A stretch of DNA of 64,000 nt from Cephalotus follicularis (GCA_001972305.1 BDDD01005081.1:1-64000); one strand, 5' to 3'. Counted from the stretch's first letter, positions 23,388 through 35,884 are shown. Numbers and translations: made by a program. Notes: generated by a model not told the origin, from the sequence alone.

Positions 23388-24770
23388 CTAACGGAGAAAC
23401 ATAGAATGCAAGATCTCATCTGGTGGCATGTCTGGTGCTGTCATGTCCGCCCCTCTGAGAAGGGAGTAAACCCTTGCTGTAGCTCTTGGTCTGCTTGGAG
23501 GTCTACCACCACTAGCTCTGGTGGTGCTGGTCTGAGGTGCTGAGAAACTCGTTCTTGGTGTTGTCTCCAGTTGACTTGATATGGCTGCTCCACTACTTGG
23601 AGTCTGCTTGGCTACTGGTGCTACCATGGGAGTCATCGCTTCACTAAAAGATTGCTGAGGACAATCTCTCTTCATGTGCCCGACCTTACCACATCTGTGG
23701 CATCCATAACTTCCTTGCTTGCATTCCCCCGCATGCTACTTACCACATACTTGGCACTGAGGTAACCTGTTACTCTGATAAGAACTCACTTGTAGATTGC
23801 TAGCAACTGGGGCAGTTCGTGTCTACTGAGATGCTCCGCCTCTAATGTTGCCTGAGGACTGAGGTCCCCACTGCTTCTGAACTTTTGAGGGGTTCACTTC
23901 TTGCTCTGCTTGAGACGAAGATCTCTTATGTCCTTTCTCTTGACGCACCCTCTGGTTTGCTAAGCTCGACTCTACTCTCTTGGCAGCTTCCACCAAATCG
24001 CCGAACACCGACCACGGGGGAACGGATACCATGTGCCTGATCTCGAACCTTAGCCCTTCCAAGAACTTCTGACATCTCTCTTCTTGGTCTGCTACAAGGG
24101 CTGGAGCAAAATGTGATAACTCCATGAACCAGTACTCGTACTGGGACACAGATCCATTTCCTTGCCGCAGATGAAGGAACTCTCTTCTCTTCTCTTGAAC
24201 AAACGTAGGTGGAAAGAAGTACTGCTTAAACTCCTTCTTGAACTTCTCCCACGTTATCTCTGACGAGGTCTCATGCCGGGCTACAAGAGCTTCCCACCAT
24301 CTTCGAGCACCTCTTGCAAGAAAGAAGGACGCACTCTTTACCCGCGAATCCTCTGCTATATCGAGCAACGTGAAGATCTCTTAAAGGTGGTTCAACCACA
24401 CCTCTGCATCCATGGGGTCTCCTATTCCCTCAAACGACGTCGCACCTAACCGTTGCATGCATTCGACAGGAAGCGGTTGAGGTCTGACTAAACCCATAGT
24501 CTGAGCCCACATCGTTGCTGCTTGCATCATCTCCATAGGTCCACTGGCAGGTATTGGTGGAGGCATACGCGCTGCTAATTGTGCTGCTGGGATAGGCTCC
24601 TCTAGTACCTATCGAGCACCCTGTCCTTCTACTCCCACATTCGCTTGCTCCTCTGGCGCTTGTATAGGAACCTCTTGCTCCACAGTCTTGAGAGGAATCG
24701 CTCTTCCTCTACCTCTGGGACGACCCCCACCATGAACCGCGCTACGAGTATGAGGTGGCATCATCTTCTA
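23388..24770 (-). pseudogene. Element G gag fossil
   Basis: Minus-strand frames encode a plant Gypsy Gag. At 24381-24566 is the N-terminal stretch (MGLVRPQPLPVECMQRLGA), and at 23823-24368 is a retrotransposon Gag domain with the family hallmarks ARRWWEALV, FKKEFKQYFFPP, REFLHLRQGN and SVSQYEYWFMELSHFAP. A CCHC zinc knuckle (CHRCGKVGHMKRDC) lies near 23661-23702. Gag would form the virus-like particle and its knuckle would bind RNA. The N-terminal part resembles the Gag of element D (VARP..LPVERIQRLGA), suggesting related families. No protease, reverse transcriptase or integrase follows. The gene is a fossil with a few breaks. Confidence 0.8.
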
Positions 24771-24903
24771 CAACAACGTGCTAACGTATCACGATATCGT
24801 CGTAACCTAGATACAATGCATCAATGCAACCCAAAAGTTACCCCACTAACTAACATAGAAACCACAAGGAGTAACGCAAACCTACGCTCTGATACCACGT
24901 TTT

Positions 24904-26590
24904 CAGGACCCGTTCCCGCTCTAACTATGGGACACGTGTCCTGCCGGGGATGGCGCTCCTCCTGCCAATAACCCTCTCTGACTGAAACTGCCCGAGGAGC
25001 TGTCTTAAAACTCCCCAGGAACCTATCATGCAAAAAGCCCGTGGAGAAGGCCTGGGCTGGGCGCGCAGTTAACAGGGCAACTGGGGTAGGGGATCCAACT
25101 CCTCTCCTGCCTGTGCCCAAAGCTCTACTTAACCAAAGCTCCAAACCCACCGTATCACTTAAGCCCGAGGAGAACACCCACGTGCTCCTCACATGATCAC
25201 TTAACTTAATGCGCAAAGACACGCTCGGGGAGAGGGCCTGGACTGACGCGCAAGGACAAGCCCAGGGAGAGCACACACGTGCAACTCACGAGCTCACTTA
25301 ACCTCCTGTGGTCCAACATGCTCGGGGACACCCCTTTGCCTTGGGTCTTTCTCCTTCCTGGGCTAAAACATCCTTAGCTCTAGTTCCAAAACGCTGCGTA
25401 TAACTAACGCCTGGGGAGAAACCAACATAAGCGCCCAGGGAGAAACCCACCACGCCTCACGTGATCACTTAAACTCCACACTCGAGACCACGCATACATA
25501 TATTTTCCCCCAGCGTACAACCTCCTTTGCACGTCCCTAGGGATCACATAACAAAACAGACATCAAACGCACCGTTTAACTTAAAACATAAAGCACTTAA
25601 CATATAACTCGTCACAGGCCTTATTCTAATATGGCACCCCTAGCCACATTCTCCAGGGACACCTTCCCGGCTCCCTTGCCAAGGCCCAACATCATCATCA
25701 CCCTGGGGACAAACTGCCTCCCCGGGGTAAAGCTCTTTAAACATAGCCCGTGCTCCCAAGCATAAACATAACACCCCTGCTGGGCTATCCCCCGCTAGAA
25801 CCCAAGGGCTCCCCACCACCCGGGACAAACCTGATAACTAAAAACTCATAATGTGAAATAACCATGAAATCACAAGATAAACACATCTATAAACTCAAAA
25901 CATCCATAAAGTTTCTTGAAAGTATCAAACCATTACATATTTGATCCCTGGCATACATACAATGCCTTCCCTGGCATAAACATACACTGCCTTCCCTGGC
26001 AGGCAAACGAATAACATATCCTTATCTTTCTTTACATCAAAACAATATCATAACAAAACATCTCCCGGCAACCCTACAACAAAAAAGGAGGTAAGGGAAC
26101 CTGAAAGAATGCCCAATGCAATGCAACGCTAAACACCCGAGCTGGCGTCCCGTGATGCTGAGCTACAAAAACTACCTTGCTTAGCTATCTACTACTGGGA
26201 TGGAGGGTCTCCTCCGGCTGGCTGATCTGCAAAACAATCTGTGAGGGGATTAGTCCAACTGACTAAGTGACTGAGAACAAAACATCCTCTAGTGCATCCA
26301 TAAAAAGGAATGCGCTGAAAAAAACTTACCATGAGCATGAATAACTATCCCAACTGGGGAAAAGACTGAATACAAACATATCTCATGGCATACAATAAGG
26401 AAAAGCTCAAAGTACTTGAAGAAAACTTACTCTTTTCAGTGCTTAGCTAGTTCTAGGATATTCATGAAAGCTGAAATAATCATAAGAATACAATTGATTA
26501 AAAGATAGAGATCTAATAAAGAACTGGGGTCCTTCCCGGCTAAACACCCGAGGAGAACAATTAAGTTGGGAACTGCCTTTTCTTTGCTAT
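24904..26590 (-). repeat. Element G 5' LTR (incomplete)
   Basis: Aligns with 20334 to about 22020. It stops at about 26590, where a different LTR family (H0) begins, so the outer ~1.2 kb is absent. Confidence 0.75.
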
Positions 26591-26744
26591 GCTTCCTTCC
26601 TCGGCCTCACATACCGTTACTCTACAGTTGAAACGTCGTAGCGCTAACTATCGAGGAGAACACTCACCTTGATAACACGTAGGCGGCAAGAACGTCCAAA
26701 CCTCAGACAACGAACAATGCTTCAGGGAAAACGAAAGAAGAAAG
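26591..26744 (-). mobile_element. LTR H0, left fragment
   Basis: Resembles 29240-29400 of LTR H1 (CTTCCTCGGCCTCACA, GAGGAGAACACTCACC) but is clearly diverged. It is the left flank of the H1 insertion and belongs with 29678-29919. Confidence 0.6.
26740..26744. repeat. Target-site duplication GAAAG (left)
   Basis: Five bases flanking H1 on the left, identical to 29673-29677. Confidence 0.8.
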
Positions 26745-29672
26745 TGACACACCCCGTTCCTGACCAGCCCCGCCAAAGGATGGCTGTGGCAGGAGGAAGG
26801 ATCCTCCACCTGGATTCCTAACCTCAACCACCAAACACCAACACTCAAAGCTTAACGCTCAAGCCAAGGAAGCTGACGTGATAAGGCGCTGCAGAGGAGA
26901 ACGTAAATCTCCAAAAGACCACGTGCTCTAAGGCATTAAGCAACCAATGCCCGTGCACAAAAATGACATCGTATTACTAACCTTAAGCCAGGGATTAACT
27001 CAAAAGCCCGAGGACAAACGCCTTGCAGAGGACAACCATCCTAGGTCCTCTATCGCTCAACTTACACTAAGACGATAACATCTCACCACCCCCAAACATA
27101 CAAAAGATCCATCAAGGTTCACACTTCAAAACACCTCAAGGAACCTTACAGATCAGAGGTCGCGAGATCGGGAAAAACTGAGGAGAATCTTAACTCTTAC
27201 TTAACGTCTGCGAGCTACGTCCGAGGACAACACATGGGAACGCCACCAGACCTCAAGCCTAAGGTCAAACTAACCCGAGCTGAAAGGTCAACCTAGGGTC
27301 TGCCTAATCTATGAGCCTCGCCATCCCTTCCTCGGCATCTCAGCAGAGGTGACGCTAGCTCCTAAGGCCCTGAAGAGGATCTCCTATGGTTCCACCTAGG
27401 CCAGGGCCGAGGAGACCTGTTCCTCTGCCAAAAGTCAGACAACTCCAAAACACGCTCCTCATCTCTGCACCCTAAACACTAGCGAAAAACAACAAGATTC
27501 ACAGGGTAAGATCTCATAACATAAAAAGTATATAAAACATCAAGTGAATTATGCACGATCCTCTGACCAAAATTCGAGGGCACACAACATCCATGATTCA
27601 TATACAAGCTTACAAGGAAAGAGGTTACAGATCTTAACATCATAAAATCTATACAAAAACCCCAAGAATGCCCCAAAATACATGAAGGTTGCGCATGCCC
27701 GAGGAGTCATCCTAAGGTGTTGCATCAGACGTCTACCACAGTTAACATGCTTTCTCTTAGTGGATCTCAAGAACTCTGCAACCCTGCTTCCTCTGCATAG
27801 AAAACTAAGAGGGGATTAGTCCAACTGACTAGTGAGTAAGATTGAGGAACTTCCCAAGGAACCCACCACCACTGGGTGCTAAGAACAAGATAAACGTGCC
27901 TTGCCCCAACTGGGCCGAGGACACCCCATATCCACTGCTTAACAAAACAAGGCAGAGGTGAACATGTACAAGAATATCAATAATAAATGAAAGTTCGAGG
28001 AGACGTAAGAGCTACCAAACTCAATGACTAACCTCAAGGAAAGATATTATCAACAAGTTATAACAGATATGCCAAGGATCCGAGGATCAATGAACGATCA
28101 AACTCTAAGGATCAATAATATCAAGAGGACTACTGGTACTGTATCAATCACAAGCACAATTCCACACACACACATGCACACATCATACTCACACATTTCC
28201 ATAGCCAGAACCACCTCGACAACACAAATAATAGCTTTGCTGAAATCCATCAATGTGTTCATGGGTTGCAGGACTGTACACATCCCTCATATACACATAC
28301 AAATGCCCACTTCCAGAGCACCGTATGAACATCGATGGAAGGGCTACGCGAGCACACCTTCCTCGGCAATCGCACGTTGGCGCACCTCACTACATGAACA
28401 TCGATCAAAGGGCTACACAAGCACTCCCTCATCGGTAATCACAGGTTCAGTACTACACCATATGAACATCAATCGAGGAGCTACCTCGTCAAAAATCATA
28501 TAGCGCTAATATTGTCCAAGGGGCCAGCGAATCACCGCTCAGCTCTACCCTTGACAAGATGATAGAGGAGAACTTCGTCTTAGAGGTAAGTGTATCACCA
28601 CTTAGACCATCTTGGCTGAAAATCTCATGTCCGAGGACTCCATCATGGCTTGACTAAGAAAGTAGCGGATCCTCGGCTGCCCTCACACATCATTTCATCA
28701 TAGACCAACAAAATAAGCAGATCCGGGTATGGAACCCAGGCACAGACACACCCAACAGTTCATCATAGACAATGGCACTGATGAATGGAATTTGGATCGA
28801 ATGCCCACTCCTCTGCCCGCTACAACAAGCCTCATACATATCCAAGTACCAGTGACCATTATCCGAGGAAACAACACATGATATCAAGAAAGCATGAAAT
28901 ACATAATCAAGAAAAGAGAAAACAACAAGTTCAACCCAACATCGAGTCCTTTGCTCGGAACACAGTATTTCATATGCAACAACAATAAGACCATAGGAGA
29001 AGAGATCCCGGTCAGACGATATAAAATAAATAGGCATATTAAGCAATAACTCTCACTATCAATTGATAGAAAGGGAACATCCCACTCACTAGTATCTGCA
29101 GTTTCCTCAGGCTAGCTTCCTTGTTGTGCGAACTCCGCGCTTGGATCATCCCCTGCAAGATCAACACACAACAACTCTTAGCTGCCATCATCAAACGTTC
29201 CGAGGTCATGCATGATCCATACACATGCATACGAACCATAACGAAGCTCTTCCTCGGCCTCACAGGCCGTTACTACGCCATCAAAGCGACACATCACAAC
29301 GTACTGAGGAGAACACTCACCTGCTGGAAGCGTAAACGGGTAAGGAAGTTCCAACCTCAGGTGATGAACAGAGTTTCAAGAAGATCGAAGAAGAAGAAAA
29401 GTAGAAACTCTCTCTCTCTCTCTCAAAGCTCCTTCCAACGTGAGATGATAGAAGTCACTGATTGCCCATTCTGCCAACTGCCCAAGCTTCTTTAGCAAGC
29501 CGTACACACTTCCCAAGACACCATTCAAAAATATCTCTTTCTCTCATACCACATAACACACACATTGGGCCTTACCCAAGTAAATCCCAAGTCAAACCAA
29601 CATCCAAGTAAAGGAAAAAATTTCCCCAAAGCCCAAACATCAATTTACCCAAAATTAATGTGAGTCGTTACA
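26745..29672 (-). mobile_element. Solo LTR H1 with 5-bp TSD
   Basis: A 2928-bp LTR on the minus strand, starting TGTAACGACTCAC (29672) and ending GGGGTGTGTCA (26745). The flanks carry a perfect target-site duplication, GAAAG (26740-26744 and 29673-29677). No internal region is present, so this is a solo LTR left by recombination. Its homologue H2 is at 47170-50078. It has many CCGAGGA motifs and a (TC)n run near 29408-29423. Open frames such as 28024-28503 and 29121-29495 lie within the LTR and show no known domain. Confidence 0.85.
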
Positions 29673-29677
29673 GAAAG
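29673..29677. repeat. Target-site duplication GAAAG (right)
   Basis: Five bases flanking H1 on the right, identical to 26740-26744. Confidence 0.8.
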
Positions 29678-29919
29678 GAAGAAAACTCATAGGCAAAACA
29701 AGCAAACTCACCTGTGACAGCCGAAAGTGTCAAATGCCAAACTTCCTCAACACACTTCACATGTCCCAAGGCCACTTACCAAAAAATATATCCTTTACTC
29801 ACAACTTACCACATTGGGCCTTACCCAACACAAGCCCAAACCGAACCAACTCAAGGAAAAAGAAAAATTTTCCCAAGGCCCAAATGCTAATTTCTCCTAA
29901 ATTAACACGGGTCGTTACA
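29678..29919 (-). mobile_element. LTR H0, right fragment
   Basis: Minus-strand LTR start (TGTAACGACCCGTGTTAAT from 29919 leftwards) with the CACATTGGGCCTTACCCAA block shared with H1 and H2. H1 inserted into this older, related LTR. Confidence 0.65.
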
Positions 29920-30548
29920 CTTTTTGAGTAAAGCTGAATATTACCGATTTTATAAATTCAGCATGATTTTCACCTATGAAAGTATGCTAATTTTTATGAT
30001 ACAAATTTTGTTATAAATTGAGCATGATTTTAAATTATGAAAGTATGCTGATTTTATTATATGTTTTGGAATTGGTTTTGGAGTAAACCAATAATTGGAA
30101 ATGATTTTTGGTAAAAAAATCATTATTTTTGAAATACTGAGAATATTTGTTTCCTACCTATGGTGGCATGGCGACATGACACTTCCGTAGCGGTGTGATT
30201 AGTCTACGGCGTCTCTTAATATCTTGTGATAGGATATGGCCAACTAAGGCGTATGGATCGATCCTAGTTATTATGATATGTTATATTATGGGAATTGATT
30301 GTGTAGTGTCGTACACGTCATTCCGTATGGCATGTGGATTCTGCAGGATCGCTTGCATATATGTATGTATTTAAACAATTTATTGCATATCTCAGTATTA
30401 ACCACTGTTTGGAAAAAGTTTGGAATCGGATATGAACAAAAATGTTTATATATATTTTCTGAAAATTTAAGAATGTATATATATATATATATGTTTTACA
30501 TGAGCAACATTTGAATTGCATAAATATAGTTTATTTATGAATTGTTCT
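29920..30548 (+). mobile_element. Diverged family B-like LTR fragment
   Basis: Shares with 19800-20331 and 4338-4830 the AGCATGATTTT...GAAAGTATGCT stretch, the CTACCTATGG and GTGTAGTGTCGTACACGTC blocks, and the ATTTATGAATTG end. It is diverged and contains a (TA)n run near 30478-30492. It stops where Copia LTR C1 starts. Confidence 0.6.
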
Positions 30549-31711
30549 TGTTGACATTTATATGTTACAATCCTTGTTTTGATGGTAACAAAACACCTGA
30601 CATGTGTGTTTGATGTGAAGGAATCTTTAACTAAGCATACTTGTATTGTAAGAAAGCTTAAACTTGCATATCAAAACTATTGAGGTCAATGACTATGTTC
30701 TACGCGTCAACATGCTGGGAATAAGTACATGTTATGGGGTTGGAAGGATGCTTTTCATCAACACCATTATCTATCCGCGTCAACGTGCTAGGAAACTTAT
30801 GATTTACGTCAACGCCTTGAGGAAGACGTCAACGTCAATGACTTGAGCGTCAACGCAGAAAACAAATGGAGTCAATACATTGTCTATAGACGTTAACGCC
30901 ATATCAAGACATCAACGCAAATGGTGCAAATTTCGGATAGTGAGTTTGGAAGTTGACATGGAGATATCATGGAGTCAACACCTTGACTATATACATCAAT
31001 GCCATGGATGCGCGTTAACGTAAAGAGAGCTGAAGGTGAATAAGAGCTTGGAGTATCAATGCAGAAAGCCACAGGAGTTTACGCATAAGGAGATAGATGT
31101 CAACGCCATGCGTACACGTCAACACCAATGACAGCCATACATGAAATTTGCAAAGATTGAAGGTGCTGAAATGGTGTGATCCTTTCCATACCTGATCCAA
31201 ATGTCTCTCTGACGATTCTGGGACTCTAGCAACGGTAACAATCATCTGAAGGCAATAAATAGAGGCTCAATCCATGAAGACAATATCAATCCAATTCAAT
31301 CAAAGTATCAAAGCAAACATACAAGTGTTTTATCATTCTTAAGAGCTTTTTGTTCTTGGTATATCTTTTGATATTGTTTTCTGAGTTTCATTTTCATATA
31401 CAACCTTTTAGAGGTAACAGAAAACACAAACACAGCTTCTCATTTGTGTAACCAAATGTCGTTAGAACCTTACTCAAAAAGTTAGGATTTAGCTTTGACA
31501 GTCTGAGTTAGAATTTAGCTCGTAAAAATTCAAGTTAGGATTGACCTTGTAAAAATCCAGAGTTGCTGTTTGTGATTAGAGGGATTACATTCTACAGGAA
31601 CCTCAAGTGTGGCTTGGGAGAGTGGACGTATGCACGATTTACCGAACCACTATAAAATAGTTTGCATCTCTCTTCTCTTACTATTTACTTATCCATAAAT
31701 TATCCGTAAAT
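30549..31711 (+). mobile_element. Copia (Sirevirus-like) LTR C1
   Basis: Begins TGTTGACATTTATATG and contains the TTTTGATGGTAACAAAAC block, GTGGACGTATGCACG, and CGAACCACTATAAAA (TATA at about 31651), all paralleled in the C2 LTR (50459-51585). It has many GTCAACGCC-type motifs (30700-31130), possibly CpG-decayed GTCGACGC. The expected LTR end and primer-binding site are missing, and a Gypsy LTR (element D) follows. Exact right boundary uncertain by about 15 bp. The stretch has no genes. Confidence 0.65.
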
Positions 31712-33774
31712 AGATTTTCTAGCGGTGAGCTTGATGTTCTGGGACATGTTTTTTCCTTGTTTTATCCTATTATTATATATATGTCATAACCTTTTTGATA
31801 CCATGTGTTGTTGTTGGATTCTGGATGCTAGGTACCAAGGATATTGTGATGACCGAGCACGACTTGGTGAGGGCGAGTAAGGCGTGGGTTCCCCTATCAT
31901 AACTGCAGTGGCATTGGTCTATAATGCTTTGTAAGCGTGACTGCCCTAGGTACCTCTACCTGGATATGCTCATTTCTGTTGTCTATGATGGATGTGAGTG
32001 TGAGTGTAGTCGAGGATGACCTCCACTTCCCAATAGGCCTTGTAGGATACTCTACTATAAGATTTCCAATGATGAATCGTTCGTGTGGTGATTCGCTGAC
32101 CTCTCGATCGATGTTCTTATACACGATTGCCGATGAGGGTGGTGCCTTATCGGTGATGGCCCCTCAGTTGATATTCGTGATCTGCTTGACTCTCAGGGGC
32201 TGGGTTTGACACTGATCCATTGGCACCTCTGATGGAAGGCCAAGACATGTTGCTCTCTGTACCGATAGATGACAGTTGGGGCACCTCCTATAACACTATG
32301 ATCTTCATCTCCAGTCTTGTTTGGTGGATTGGGTAAGATTGCCGCCGTGAAATTCGGCACCAGTAGATGTATTGGATATCGCCGAGGTGGTTTGGGTAAC
32401 ATGGTAGGTACTGGTATTCCTCTGATCAGTTGATCCTGGAGTCTAAGATCCTCTATTGGGTCCTCATGAAATTTGGTTTGGACACCTTGCTTTATTTTGT
32501 CTCTCTAGTTCTTAATTTCAGCATTATTGATTTTGTATATATATATATATATATCTTTTGCTATATTTATACTCCAAGTAGTCTGTTGATTCTTGTTGAG
32601 TATCCTCGGGTAATGAGCTGTGGTTATTGTTGGCCCATTTGGGGCATAGCCTTTTGTTCTCAGCGTCTAGTGTTCGTCTGGCACCTAAGGAATGCTTTCT
32701 TTCCCCTCTCACTAGTCTTTGGACTAACCCCCTCCCAGGTTGTTTTTGTAGTTGAGGAACAGCTGAAGTTTCCTTTTCGTCGGACAACATCAAAGGATTT
32801 TGAGAGGTAGACCACGAAGCATGCGTTTCCCCTGGCCTTCTCGGCTAGCCCTTCCTTCATGCATTGAGGACATACATTCTTTTGGGATTAGATTGTATTT
32901 CTTTTTGTGGACAAGATATGTATTAATCTAAATGGATATTGATATATGATTATTTTTATGATTTATGGAATGGTATGTTCTTCTCGGCTTTTGTTTCGTT
33001 AGTGATGTTGAGGTTCTAGGTTGTATAGACCTTAGTTCTAAGCTCCTGAGCCTAGGTAAGGGTGAGTGTTGATGTTAGGGTTTGTGGTTGGGCATTGGAT
33101 CGACCTTAGGATAGATATTGTTATGGGATAGGCTTCCTTGGCAGGAAGTTAGACCATCTCGGTCATTGCCCGGGCATGTTCTTGATCCTAGGGAAGTAGA
33201 TGTCAGATCACTAAGTTAGTTGGCAATCCTCGGATGTGAGGGTTGCATGGCACCTGGTTGCCACATGTATCTTTGGACGTTAGTGCATCCTCGAACATTC
33301 GTGTGTCCTTGGACGTTGGTGGGTCCTCAGACTTTGGGCGTGTCCTCGGACTTTGGTGAGTCCTCGGGCATTTTGACGCACTTGGGTTCCTCGGGCATCT
33401 GGCTCACGTTGAGACCTAAGCGCATGGGGAGTTGTTTGTTGAGGTGAGGAATGTAGTGCTTGATTACTCAAGCATCGTAGTAGGCCTTGGCATTTTTGGT
33501 GAGCGTGTGTGGATCACGTGTGGGGTTTCCTCGGGCTTAAGTGAAACGATGAGTTTTGGTTCCCCGGTAGTTTCTTTTAAGTCCTTTTCTCTTTATCCCC
33601 AGTGATATTACACATCCCCAGCCCTGAATTCCTAGTCGAGCATTTGCATAATAGACCCCTGGCGTTGTCTAGGATGGTCTGCTTGGGTGGTTGGTTGGTT
33701 TGGAGGGTTGTTGGCATGTGTGCCTTCCCCGGCAAAGCTCGTCTTCCCAGTAGGAAAGGGAACGGGTCCTTTTA
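31712..33774 (+). repeat. Element D 5' LTR (incomplete)
   Basis: Aligns with 42240-44303 of the 3' LTR. The first ~0.85 kb of the LTR is absent and Copia LTR C1 lies there instead. It includes a (TA)n run at about 32537 and a CCTCGG tandem array at 33270-33420. Confidence 0.8.
33270..33420. repeat. TCCTCGGAC minisatellite in element D 5' LTR
   Basis: Six to seven degenerate units of about 20-24 bp, of the type GTCCTCGGACTTTGG. Matches 43795-43930 in the 3' LTR. Confidence 0.75.
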
Positions 33775-33968
33775 GCTTGGTATCAGAGAACATGGTTGGT
33801 GATTAAGCGGTGGGATGAAGCCCAAGCTTAGTTAATGGTTTTGTTGTTTGTGAGAATTCTAGGAAGAGTGTGATTCCTTGGTCTTCTCGGGTTTCTTGGG
33901 TTGTGCATTGCATGCATCTCATATGGGCTATATTGCTTAGTAATCCCCTAACCTTGCATGTGAAGGAT

Positions 33969-35110
33969 ATGGTAGTGCCTCGTGGTCAGCCTAGTGGACG
34001 TGGTCTTGCTGGAAGTCATGGTCGTGGTAGGGGTAGAGTGGCCTCTCCACCACGCGTGGAACCTGAAGTTCATGTCGAGCCTAGAGTGGAAGGGCATGAA
34101 GCTCAGCCTGCAGTGGCAGCTGATGCTACGGCAGCACAGTCTGCTGCGTACGTTCCTCCTCCAGCTGGTATGGATAGTCAGTCAGATATGAATCAGACTT
34201 TTCTGATGATGGCTCAAGCATTGGGAGTTGCTAGGCCTTAGGCCTTACCGGTAGAGCGTATACAGCGCTTAGGCGCTGCGACCTTTTAAGGAACGTCGAT
34301 CCGGCAGATGCAGAGTCATGGTTGAGCCGATTTGAGGAGATCTTTGAACAGATCGGGATTGCAGACGATTCGAGCGTCCGGCTTGTGTCTTTTTTGATGC
34401 AGCGGAATGCTCATCGTTGGTGAGATGCTCTTAAGGTGAGGCATGCTGATGTAGTAACGATCTCTTAGGATATCTTTTGACAAGAGTTTCGGTAATATTT
34501 CTATCCTCCGACGTATGTGCAGGAGAGGAGGAGGGAGTTCCTCCATCTATGTCAAGGCAACATGTCAGTGGCAGACTACGAGTATCATTTCATGGAGTTA
34601 TCTCATTTTGCTCCAGTGCTTGTTGCAGACTAGGAAGAGCAGTGTTTAAAGTTTATGGAAGGTTTAAGACCCGAGGTAAGGCATTCATCTGCTCTCATCA
34701 CATGGACAGTCTTTGGCGACTTGGTGGTGGCCGCCAAGCGTGTTGAGCAGAGTCTTGCGGACCAGAGAGCTAGGCAAGACCAAGGTCAGAAGCGAGTCAC
34801 TTCTCAGGCCTAGTAGGGTGATAGTACTTCCAAGGGTCATGGATGGCGGAGGAATAGATCCTCTGGAAGCTCTGGTGGTAGAGGATACAGTTTTCAGAAC
34901 AGGTCGGATGGTCAGGGAACTTTTTCCCCACAGCCTGTGTTCTCTTCAGCAGCCAGTGGTGCGCAGCAGGGAGTAGTAGATTCTTCGCAACCACCGAGAT
35001 GCCAAAGGTGTGGGCAGTCTCATTATAGGAATGGAAGTCTGATTCCCGAGCATGTTTCTTGTGTGCACAACCTGGACATTTCGTGAGGAATTGTCCTCAA
35101 GCTCAACGAT
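33969..35110 (+). pseudogene. Element D gag fossil
   Basis: The N-terminal MVVPRGQPSGRG leads into an Arg/Gly-rich, then Ala-rich stretch and the VARP..LPVERIQRLGA segment shared with element G. The Gag core is visible near 34310-34760 in pieces (EEIFEQIG, RNAHRW, STVFGDLVVAAKRVEQS-like). A CCHC knuckle, CFLCAQPGHFVRNC, lies at 35053-35094. Gag is the particle protein of the family. The gene is decayed. Confidence 0.7.
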
Positions 35111-35288
35111 TGTCAGCAGTGCCTGGACCAGTTGCTCCTCCTAGGCAACAGGCAGGCAGAGGATCAGGACAACCAAGCAGCAATCGGCAGGGCCTAGGAT
35201 AGGATCAACAGCTTCTCAAGCAGTTACCTCCTGAGCAGGTAGCTGCAGGCTGCCGAGTAGACCTGCCGCAACTGAGAGAGTTTATGCC

Positions 35289-35801
35289 ATGAACAGAGAT
35301 GATGCTCTTGCAGCTCCAGACGTGGCTATAGGTATGGTTGTTATCCTCGGTAGAGATGCCACAGTTTTGTTTGATACCATAGCCGCTTTGTCTTTTATTG
35401 CTCATATATTTTGCATTCATATGGATAAGGAGTTGTGTCTGTTGGAAGCCGAGGTGGTGGTCTCAGATCCAACAGGGCAGACCTATCGGGTAGGTCGGGT
35501 GCTCAAGGCTTGTGATGTTTTGATTGGTGGGCAGAGCTTCATAGCGGATCTTATTCCTTTTTCCATAGAAGATTTTGATGCCATCCTGGGCATGGATTGG
35601 CTCGCAGCTCACAAGGCAGTGGTGGATTGTTCTCATACAGTTGTTTCTTTCCTTTTGACCTATGGATCCGTTATGGAGTTCGCGTATGAACAGCGCTTAG
35701 TGCCGACCAGGATGATCTCGGCTATGTCCACAAGTAATATCTTCCAGAAGGGCGGACAAAGTTTCTTGGCTCATGTGGTAGACACGAGGGTGTCCGAGTA
35801 A
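35289..35801 (+). pseudogene. Element D protease fossil
   Basis: Resembles the retropepsin-like protease of plant Gypsy elements. It has a VLFDT..LSFIAH segment where the family has its DTGA/SHSF active-site region, and ends with DFDAILGMDWLAAHKAVVDC, a hallmark of the protease C-terminal half. The enzyme would process the Gag-Pol polyprotein. Solo LTR S begins about 90 bp downstream. Confidence 0.75.
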
Positions 35802-35884
35802 GAGGCCGAAGGTATTCCTGTATTCTGTGATTTCTTAGACGTTTTTCCAGATGAGTTACAGGGGTTGCCGCCTGTCTGAGCAAT

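Larger units (their letters stand above)
20334..26590 (-). mobile_element. Element G: gag-only Gypsy retrotransposon, minus strand
   Basis: Two direct LTR copies (20334-23259, 2926 bp; and 24904-26590, cut on its right side) flank a 1.64-kb internal region. Read on the minus strand, the LTR starts TGTAATACCCC and ends GGGTCCTGA. The primer-binding site (TGGTATCAGAGC) lies just left of 24900 and the purine tract AAGGTGGGGATGA at about 23260-23275. The internal part encodes only a Gag fossil. The LTR copies look about 94% identical over the first 200 bp, so insertion was roughly 2 million years ago if a rate of 1.3e-8 per site per year applies. Broken, and without pol. Confidence 0.8.

Noticed and set aside
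24821-25276. 151-residue minus-strand open frame with Cys/Ala/Ser-rich sequence
   Set aside because: It lies in the G LTR across the primer-site boundary, and its counterpart in the other LTR (20483-20707) is short; composition follows GC-rich repeats.
28024-28503. 159-residue open frame (also part of 48369-48614) as a host gene
   Set aside because: It sits in solo LTRs H1 and H2, has low-complexity His/Thr stretches, and is not kept at full length in H2.
20319-30492. G and H block as one simple insertion into a single family B LTR
   Set aside because: The B-like sequence after 29919 begins upstream of where the left part stopped (both contain the GTGTAGTGTCGTACACGTC block), so these are two separate B-type copies.
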